64,000 nt of DNA from Arbacia lixula (taxonomy: Eukaryota; Echinodermata; Echinoidea; Arbacioida; Arbaciidae): contig OZ022597.1 in NCBI GenBank assembly GCA_963669155.1, positions 6,353,630 through 6,417,629 of the forward strand. The letters run 5' to 3'. The notes under the pieces were generated by a model. That model saw nothing but the letters and a program-made list of their open reading frames with translations, did not search any database and had not been told where the DNA came from. This document shows, one piece after another, positions 1-7,197 of the stretch. The stretch's first letter is position 1; each line of letters opens with the position of its first letter. Made by a program: the position numbers and the translations under genes.

Positions 1-252
1 TGGGGAGAGAGGAAGAAGAGAGATGGAGAAAAATCAAAGGAGAGAGATGGAGTGATATCAAAGGATAGAAAGATAAAGGTTAATGGAAAGAGAGAGATCA
101 AAGAAAGAATGAATTATATGAATGGGAAGAAAGAGAGGGTTATTATATTGTATAATGAGAGGGAGAGAGAGGGAGGTAGAGATAGAGAGATGGGGGAGAG
201 AGAGGGGGGATGGGAGAGAGAGGGAGAGAGAGGGAGAGAGAGAGAGGGGGAG

Positions 253-287
<35 letters not shown>

Positions 288-620
288 GAGGGGGGATGGG
301 AGAGAGAGAGAGTGAGACAGAGATGGAGAGAGAGAGACAGAGAGATAGAGAAGGGAGAGAGAGAGTGAGGGGGTAGATGAAGAAACAAAAACGAAGGAGT
401 GATGGCAGGAGAAAGATCAAGAAGAAGATAATATAAATGACGGGAATGGGAGAGAGAAGAAGGGAAGAGAATATTGAAGAGAGATGGAGAGGAAGAAAGA
501 AGGGGGAATGGAGGGAGGACGATAGATATGGAAGCAATGCATAGAGAGGCTGGGTGGAATGAGTGAGATGGAGAGATGAGGAGAGAAAGGAAAGGGGGAC
601 AGGAATATGAAAGAGAAAAA
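1..620. repeat. Purine-rich (GA)n satellite-like tract
   Basis: The plus strand is almost wholly A and G, with long (GA)n and GGGAGA runs, densest at about 161-375. All long open frames here, on either strand, are GA/CT dinucleotide translations (Arg-Glu or Ser-Leu repeats) and are not genes. Nothing else is visible in this stretch. Confidence 0.9.
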
Positions 621-821
621 AGGGGGAAATGATCGAAAAGGTACTAATTAACGCAGATACATTAAGACAAACAGAGAGAAAAAAACTTGATGTAATTGTC
701 AGAGTACAGCATATCAATCTTTTATTTACATTTACATTATTAACAGTAGCGATATATTTAATATTTTGTTTGATGACAAGTCTAGCAATTGCTGTATTAT
801 TATCATTATCATTATTTTCAA

Positions 822-851
822 TAATAGTAGAAGTAGTAGTAGTGGTAGTAA

Positions 852-923
<72 letters not shown>

Positions 924-960
924 TAGTCGTAGTAGTCGTAGCAGTAGTAGCGGTAGTAGC

Positions 961-1031
<71 letters not shown>
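822..1031. repeat. (AGT)n trinucleotide microsatellite
   Basis: About 200 bases of nearly uninterrupted AGT triplets, with a slightly degenerate GTCGT/GGT/GCAGT middle at about 919-960. The poly-Val and poly-Ser open frames across it are products of the repeat. Confidence 0.95.
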
Positions 1032-2925
1032 ATTAGTATGTTACTTCAGCATCTTCAGGTATTACCTCCAATTGAATTATTTGACATTAAAGGCTTTTCT
1101 ATTGCTCCATCATCAGATTCTAGTCTTCTGATATCATTCAACGAAATAACAAAGATAGATATCGATTGCGATGCTTTACAAACACGTTGTCAAGTAGGAG
1201 GCCTAATTCCATTACAGTACGTGTATGACTTGCCCACTTCAACATAATCAGGGAATTTGAATGGTTTGTACCTGCTTGACAATGATGTAGCCGAATTACC
1301 CATGTCATTACATAAATAATGATAGTAATGCGCATTCTCAGGGATTTGTATTTGCTAATAAAACATTTCCATGATCTTAACTTGTATACAAAAATGTGGA
1401 GCTGTGTAATTATCGATCATTTGGGTTAGATGATAGTGATATTTTCCCGTATTCAGAATATAGGTTTGAGGCAAACCGTGTTTACTGTATTTACACCAGA
1501 GAGGTGTAAGGAATGGAGTCAGCACACGAAGTGTAATTTATTCCGACAGCAGTCGCGTGCATTGATATCACAATGGAATATTTGACGCGTTTGGCTTTTT
1601 GATCGAGGGAGATCCGCCGCCAAACAAGCATGAAAACTGTAGGATGCATTTTGAGGAATATATATTCTGTATGCGCAGAAGATTTTAGAACCACTTCATG
1701 AACTGAAGTGCATGTGCAGTAGTATTACATGTTATTAAGATACGATTGTGTGAATTTCAGATTGTATTGTTTCTTCGTTTTTGTGATAAAAGGAGAATAC
1801 TGTAGAAAACATACCAGAGAAATGCCTCCATATCGCACATTTCCGAATCATATTTCCTTAAAAATATCTTGTAAATCGTTTATTGAATGTTTCATCTTTC
1901 ATGGAAACAACCTCAATTTCGTGTGCGGAGGTGTCCGAAAAAGTAACAGATCAAATTCTTTCTACAATTTTTTCAAAATTTCCCTTCGCTCACCCCAAAA
2001 CTAATTCACAGTGCGTGATGTAAAAAGCCAGCTACGAGCTCCCAGCGAAGGCTGAACGGTTGACGTACTTCTCAAAACAGATTTTCTTTTGTTATTCAGA
2101 GAAGGCACTACCTAATTAGAAATACAGCTAATTGTTTAAAACACCTGAATGTCTTGAATTTTTATGAGGCGGCGGACCTCATAGATCAAAGCAAGTCTAT
2201 CCGAGCGCAGTCCATCCATGATAGGTCCATGTTTACACTAAGTTGGAAGTCGTTTCTGAATAAGGCCATTATAATGTATTTGCCACAAGATGGCGCTCAA
2301 CCCATTTTCTTTGTTGCAGAATCAACACCTACCTGCCTATTCTAAAAATGATGAACCTTCACATTTCATCATATTCCTTAGAAGTATACACTTTAAAAAT
2401 TGTAGCAGATACATATTGCTCTACGGCTCGAATTGTCGACATACGATCATAACCAATGTGTGAAAACCTACCAGATTTTATCGATATAATCATTTTGCAT
2501 TAGAGTCAAAGAGATTCATAGTCGCATCCTCATTGTTTGAACCATAATGTAAAAAATATTTCTTTTTTATTTCATCTCATTTTATTTATTTCTCCCTATA
2601 TATCTGTATATATATATGTTTTCTTGATATGCAACTTGTAATCTCTTACACCATAAATACATGCAAATCACATACACCAGCAGTGTGTCTGGCATACAAA
2701 GGATTAAATACTCTGAACGAAATTTTGAGCAGACTACTCCTACTCCAGCGTTATTTTGTAATTACATATATACATGTATTTATCTGCCCACCTTAGCATA
2801 AAGTAGTCTCCCATGCAATTATCTAGAAACATTATCCCCGCCTGATGTTTTATAGTGCGCAATGAAATCAATATGATCAACATTCATATTTCAAAAGGGT
2901 ATTTTGATATATGTTTATATTTTTT
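1032..2925. other. Intergenic stretch, no gene recognised
   Basis: AT-rich sequence with only short, unconserved open frames. I see no domain, RNA gene or transposon end. Confidence 0.6.
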
Positions 2926-2929
2926 CCTT

Positions 2930-3072
2930 TAAAGTAAATTGTAGGCATATACCCAGTAGGAGTGATAGCGTGCTCCATCCTTTAAATGAATAAAAAAAGA
3001 AGCCATTCATTCATTTACAGGATGGGGCACGCTATCCTTACTACTACTTGGTGTATGCTTAAAAATTTCCTT
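2930..3072. repeat. Short fold-back element with about 55-bp imperfect arms
   Basis: The left arm, containing AGTGATAGCGTGCTCCATCC, pairs with the right arm, containing GGATGGGGCACGCTATCCTT. The pairing extends outward to TAGGCATATACCCAGTAG and its near complement, and the arms are separated by a short A-rich loop. This is the shape of a small non-autonomous fold-back or MITE-like insertion. Confidence 0.6.
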
Positions 3073-3217
3073 TTACTCCAGAAAGCCCTTCAACTAAAAT
3101 CTAGATCATATATTTTGTTCTCTACTTTGTGAAAACGCAAAGACGTCGTTATTTGAGAAATTTGCACATGCCAATACAATAACCATTAACTTGGGTACAT
3201 AAGAGTATGCTAACAAT

Positions 3218-3229
3218 AAAAATATTATG
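3218..3229. repeat. Candidate target-site duplication, left copy
   Basis: AAAAATATTATG abuts the outer edge of the left inverted repeat. The same 12 bases recur at 5310-5321 on the other side of the element. An AT-rich 12-mer could match by chance, but its exact position against the repeat end supports insertion. Confidence 0.55.
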
Positions 3230-3416
3230 GCTAGAGTGGTAATCTGTTGTCTCACGAAAAGGCAAACTGGAGATTGCGACGTTTCGACCGCTACTGCTAG
3301 TCTTCGTCAGGCAATGTGGACAATAGTCGCTGCGCGCGTCTCTTATAGCGTAAGCTGCGTTCCGAAGGTGCCGGAACCGCCGCGCTGCGATTGGTCGGCG
3401 CACTCGACCAATCACT
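3230..3416 (-). repeat. Penelope terminal repeat, 3' copy (sense to the RT)
   Basis: These 187 bases are the exact reverse complement of 5083-5269. Read on the minus strand, this copy carries the hammerhead motif in the same sense as the RT gene and contains the RT stop codon. It begins GCTAGAGTGG at the duplicated target and ends CCAATCACT on the coding side. Confidence 0.93.
3273..3315 (-). ncRNA. Minimal hammerhead ribozyme motif, RT-sense copy
   Basis: On the minus strand the order is ATTGC, CTGACGA, a hairpin closed by GAC/GTC, GAAAC, GTC, GCAAT. CTGACGA fits the CUGANGA core and GAAAC the GAAA core. ATTGC/GCAAT forms a 5-bp stem I, and the predicted cut follows GUC. Stem III is only AC/GU with no loop. 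Hammerheads of Penelope-like elements are known to have such very short stem III and to work better as dimers. An extra A precedes stem II compared with the textbook core. Confidence 0.75.
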
Positions 3417-5108
3417 AGCCGCGGGCGGTGCGACATCCGGGTGGGTAGCGGACGTCGGGGAAAGCCCCTCGGTTGGCGGCGGCGTCGCTGGCGGGCGAAC
3501 ACTGGCGGTAGCTGCACAACTGCTACTGTGGTTAGAAGCGGGCGTCGGAAGGCGGTCAAGCGGAGAGTTACGGGTGGTCGCGGGTGGCGCATGGCGGCGG
3601 ATGGTCGGAAGCCATTCCTCGGGGATCTCAATGCCGTTATCCCTATTGATGTTATTCGGATGTAAGCGGATTTGGATAGCCTCTTTAACACGCCGTGTGT
3701 ACCAGTGCTTATCCCGCGCTATGCAGCTTACCGCGTCCCAATTGGGAGGGTGATCTGCATTCCAAGCATGCTCTGCGACTGCCGAACTATCTATGCGTCG
3801 ATGCTTGACATCTCTGCGGTGCTCTACCATTCTTTCGCTGACGGGTCTACCCGTTTCCCCGATGTACACCTTGTCACAAGTCCCGCATGGAATCTTGTAG
3901 ACAACGCCATCGAGTCTGTCGGGTATCGCGGGGTCCTTAGGGCGCACTAGCTGCTTACGAATGGTAGTATCGGACTTGAAAACGGCGCGTATGCTATGCT
4001 TCTCTAAACGGCGGCGAAGCTGGCGGGAAATCGAATCGACAAACGGTAGAACAACGGTAGACTTGTACTGCAAAATCTCTTTGTCGGTAGAGTTCTTCCT
4101 CTTAGTCACGCGGTTGAGGAAAGAGCGCGGGTAACCATTGGAAACTAGAGCGGAAGCAATGCGTTGTTTCTCAATGGCAGTGCAGTGCGGCTTAGAAACA
4201 ATGCGCGATGCCCTGTCATAAAGGCATTTAACGACCCCGCGTTTGACGGATTGGGGATGATGCGAATCGTAAGCTAGGTATTGGTCGGTGTGCGTGGGCT
4301 TTCTGTACACTGTGGTGGTGAGACGGCCCTCACTGTCGCGGTGCACCAGTGTATCGAGAAAGGCGATGCGGCTATTGTCTTCCGTCTCCATAGTGAAACG
4401 GATAGACGGCTGCTGCGCGTTCACGTAATTCAAAAGGCAATCGGTAGCGGATCTGTTAGTTACAATGAAGGTATCATCGACATAGCGTTTCCAAATTCGC
4501 GGCTTGAATTCGGGCGGACAAGCGTTGAGCGCGTCTTCCTCAAAGGATTCCATGTATAAGTTAGCAATAACGGCAGAAACAGGGCTTCCCATGGCCGCGC
4601 CTTCTTGTTGTTCATAGAAGAGTCCGTCGTACATAAAGTACGTGGACTTCAACACGAAACCAAGAAGTTCTGTGACCTGGGCTGGAGAAAGGTCGGTACG
4701 GTCGGGCAAGGTAGCGTCGGCACTCAGGCGCTGAAAGGCGACATCGCATGCTGCTTCAACGGGTACATTGGTAAACAGGGACACGACATCGAAAGAGACC
4801 ATGACTTCGTGATCAAGTATGGTCTCGCTGCGCAAGAAATCGACAAAAGAAGCGGAGTTGCGGACTGCATAACGGTTATGACCAATAAGCGGCGAGAGTA
4901 TGTCGGCTAAGAATTTGGAAGCGTTATAGGCAAAAGAACTCACGCACGAAACAATCGGGCGCAGCGGAACACCGGGCTTGTGGATCTTCGGTAATCCATA
5001 AATTCTAGGCGGTTGCTTCTGCGAGGGCCTAAGTACCCTGTACGTCGCGTCATCGATATCACCATTCTTGTGGAAGCCGCGGAGTGATTGGTCGAGTGCG
5101 CCGACCAA
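3297..5108 (-). CDS. Penelope-like reverse transcriptase with GIY-YIG endonuclease
   Basis: A 603-residue frame. Residues about 30-215 hold the reverse transcriptase fingers and palm: YGLPKIHKPGVPLRPIVS at about 37-54, SFDVVSLFTN at 105-114 with the first catalytic Asp, GAAMGSPVSAVIANLYME at 170-187, and the YVDD catalytic box at 209-212. A thumb and linker follow. A GIY-YIG nuclease occupies about 396-490, with the GIY-like VVYKIPC at 402, YIGETGR at 415-421 and a conserved Glu in VKEAIQI near 476. The last 100 residues are Pro/Ala/Ser rich. The frame opens inside the upstream inverted repeat, so the first 10 or so residues come from repeat sequence. The usual N-terminal region of this family appears to be missing, which suggests 5' truncation. 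The C-terminus (LPDED, then stop) is encoded by the hammerhead motif itself. The frame is intact, but without the N-terminus activity is doubtful. Confidence 0.92.
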   Translation of the reverse strand: MVGALDQSLRGFHKNGDIDDATYRVLRPSQKQPPRIYGLPKIHKPGVPLRPIVSCVSSFAYNASKFLADILSPLIGHNRYAVRNSASFVDFLRSETILDHEVMVSFDVVSLFTNVPVEAACDVAFQRLSADATLPDRTDLSPAQVTELLGFVLKSTYFMYDGLFYEQQEGAAMGSPVSAVIANLYMESFEEDALNACPPEFKPRIWKRYVDDTFIVTNRSATDCLLNYVNAQQPSIRFTMETEDNSRIAFLDTLVHRDSEGRLTTTVYRKPTHTDQYLAYDSHHPQSVKRGVVKCLYDRASRIVSKPHCTAIEKQRIASALVSNGYPRSFLNRVTKRKNSTDKEILQYKSTVVLPFVDSISRQLRRRLEKHSIRAVFKSDTTIRKQLVRPKDPAIPDRLDGVVYKIPCGTCDKVYIGETGRPVSERMVEHRRDVKHRRIDSSAVAEHAWNADHPPNWDAVSCIARDKHWYTRRVKEAIQIRLHPNNINRDNGIEIPEEWLPTIRRHAPPATTRNSPLDRLPTPASNHSSSCAATASVRPPATPPPTEGLSPTSATHPDVAPPAASDWSSAPTNRSAAVPAPSERSLRYKRRAQRLLSTLPDED

Positions 5109-5269
5109 TCGCAGCGCGGCGGTTCCGGCACCTTCGGAACGCAGCTTACGCTATAAGAGACGCGCGCAGCGACTATTGTCCACATTGCCTGACGAAGACT
5201 AGCAGTAGCGGTCGAAACGTCGCAATCTCCAGTTTGCCTTTTCGTGAGACAACAGATTACCACTCTAGC
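5083..5269 (+). repeat. Penelope terminal repeat, inverted 5' copy
   Basis: Exact inverted copy of 3230-3416 over 187 bases. It lies upstream of the RT gene in antisense orientation, so a transcript through the element could fold into a 187-bp terminal duplex. The first ATG of the RT frame lies inside it. Confidence 0.93.
5184..5226 (+). ncRNA. Minimal hammerhead ribozyme motif, antisense copy
   Basis: Same motif as at 3273-3315, here on the plus strand: ATTGC at 5184-5188, CTGACGA at 5189-5195, GAAAC at 5214-5218, GTC at 5219-5221 and GCAAT at 5222-5226. It can act only in a plus-strand transcript, opposite to the RT. Confidence 0.72.
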
Positions 5270-5309
5270 GATACTACTACCACGATGATCAACATCTTCC
5301 GTACTATTG

Positions 5310-5321
5310 AAAAATATTATG
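5310..5321. repeat. Candidate target-site duplication, right copy
   Basis: AAAAATATTATG, identical to 3218-3229. It is separated from the right terminal repeat by 40 bases starting GATACTACTACC. An extra tail of roughly this size outside one terminal repeat is, to my recollection, seen in other Penelope-like elements. Confidence 0.5.
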
Positions 5322-5843
5322 CATGATATATTTGGTAACAATAAACATTGATCTCAGAATACAATAGTATGTTCAGAATTATGCATTATACATTTTGTTA
5401 TACACTCCTGAAAATGCAGAGAAAATAATAGTCACCGTTACAAGTTCTGTGACGAAAATACGTATATGTCTATAAAAATAACCGTTGGTCTGGTATGCAT
5501 GTCGTTCATATTAGAAACATTAAATTGCTTATCAATTTCAGAGACTTACAATCACAACCTTATTATTTCAATCAATTTCGCAAAAAATGCATTCTGAAGG
5601 TTTTTCTCCGGATAATATTGCTCACATGAGATTCATTGCTAAATAATTCTCCATACTGGATAACATACCGAAGAGTAATCCCATAATGCACTGTGCAGCC
5701 ATATTTTGAATTTGATTTCAGCCATGTCCGCGTCCTGTGTCATCTTATACATCTCCACCTCATGGCGAGTGTGTGGTGTTATACTCGCCCTCTCACGCGC
5801 CCCAAAGCCGTAGCCGCGACAGGTTTTTAGCGTGGTTCTTACA

Positions 5844-6010
5844 GGGAAAGTTCACCCTGAAATTATTTTGGTTTCAATAAAAAGAGACAAATGAAAGAAA
5901 CATATGAGTGAAGGTTTGGCGAAAATTGGTTAAAGGAAAAGAAAGTTATTTGATTTTAAAGTTTAGATTTTGTGACGTCACATGCGAGGTGCTCTCCCAT
6001 ATGTCAAGGA
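5844..6010. repeat. Family B palindromic repeat, one arm
   Basis: Sequence GGGAAAGTTCACCCTGAAAT through a GTGACGTCACATGCGAGG block to GTGCTCTCCCATATG. Recognisable relatives lie at 10107-10597 (both arms), 24297-24462 (inverted) and 51645-51795 (inverted), so this is a dispersed family within the window. Confidence 0.7.
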
Positions 6011-6071
6011 TTGATACAATCAACATGACTCTCCCCGACCCCCCCCCCCTCCCCCGGCCCCCCTCCCCTCC

Positions 6072-6077
6072 CACACA

Positions 6078-6113
<36 letters not shown>
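6072..6113. repeat. (CA)n microsatellite
   Basis: CACACA run preceded by a C-rich stretch. It lies just beyond the last exon of the minus-strand EGF transmembrane gene. Confidence 0.95.
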
Positions 6114-6115
<2 letters not shown>

Positions 6116-6234
6116 TATCACGTTGTCATCAAACGCAAACTTAATTCCTCATTCACAGGATCATTACAAGCGTATTAACGTACATGTTAACTGTTGTAAC
6201 GTCAGGTTACTGCTCAAGGCGAGTATTTGTGCTA

Positions 6235-6336
6235 TTAGCAGTCTTCGTCCAGAAACCCGGGTCTCTCGTAATTGATTTGAATGATTTCTTTGTTCTCCAT
6301 TGTTTTTGACCGGGAAACGAAAATATATGTAACGTG
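6235..6336 (-). CDS. EGF transmembrane gene, last coding exon
   Basis: It follows an acceptor CTTATATGCAG and opens in phase 0, matching the phase-0 donor of the preceding exon. It encodes HVTYIFVSRSKTMENKEI and on to ERPGFLDEDC, then TAA, 33 residues in all. Its KTMEN repeats a KTMEN in the preceding exon's tail, which hints that the two tail exons are related. No poly(A) signal was identified with confidence. Confidence 0.6.
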   Translation of the reverse strand, partial: HVTYIFVSRSKTMENKEIIQINYERPGFLDEDC

Positions 6337-7123
6337 CTGCATATAAGATTTCGAACAAATACCCAATAAGAAAAGATCTGCCAATGACTAATTCAAAGCT
6401 GCATAATATCTATAATGGCGCAATACTGCACTGTATTTATGCAGAACGGCTACAACTTACGTTTTCATACGCGTTCTTGCCGATGTCATCGAATTGCTGC
6501 CGTGTAAATAATTCATTCTCCATTGTTTTAGTTGGTTCTGTCTCCCCGTCTGTTTGATAAAATCCTCTACTTCTCCGTTTAGATACCATCTTCGGTACTA
6601 GAGTGATCCCCCCAAGGATGAGCGCTAGGAATAGGATGGAAACACCGACGATGACCCAGACGGTAGTGCGGTGCAGTGAAACTGGGTCTAGGGGTATGTC
6701 GCATACTGTGCCTGTGTAGTTGTTTGGACATCTGAATTATATAAGACAGAAAGAGAGGGAGAAAGAGGCGGGTGGGGGGGGGGGGTGATAGAGAGGGCGC
6801 GGGAGCAGTGGAAAAGTTTTTTTTTTAATTTTCAGTTGAGCTCCCACTTTATGTATGTGTATGTGGGTGTGCATGTTGGGGTGTGTGTATGTTCGTGAAC
6901 ATTTGTTTTGTGTATTTTGCAAGGATATGTTTGTTTGTGGATATGTGTGTGTGCGTGTATGTGTGTGAGAGAGAGATTTAGATTATAAGAGGTTGTAAAG
7001 CTCAACTGATGAAATTCGAAATTCAATTCGAAAAATAATTGATATTTTTTGTTATTTTTTTTTCTTAGAAAAGTTCTCCTTTGTAAAAATAAAAACTGCA
7101 TGTTAATCACAATATTTATTTCA

Positions 7124-7197
<74 letters not shown>

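Larger units (their letters stand above)
3230..5309 (-). mobile_element. Penelope-like retroelement with inverted terminal repeats
   Basis: The element consists of a 187-bp terminal repeat (3230-3416), a reverse transcriptase/GIY-YIG coding region on the minus strand, the same 187 bp in inverted orientation (5083-5269), and a further 40 bp before the right-hand copy of the 12-bp duplication. Reverse transcriptase plus a C-terminal GIY-YIG nuclease defines the Penelope-like class. Such elements are known for terminal repeats in direct or inverted orientation and for hammerhead ribozymes within them. The coding frame has no stop or frameshift over 603 codons, and the two repeats are identical base for base, so the insertion looks recent. 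The coding region joins the upstream repeat abruptly, which suggests a 5'-truncated copy. Confidence 0.9.

Noticed and set aside
58-717. 219-residue minus-strand frame, Ser/Leu/Pro-rich
   Set aside because: It is the translation of a GA/CT satellite; overlapping frames on both strands are also open because the repeat lacks stops.
629-1131. Poly-Val and poly-Ser frames
   Set aside because: They come from the (AGT)n array read in different frames.
3149-3691. 180-residue frame on the minus strand
   Set aside because: It is a shadow of the Penelope coding region and terminal repeat in another frame.
4940-5341. 133-residue minus-strand frame
   Set aside because: It is the terminal repeat and RT start read out of frame.
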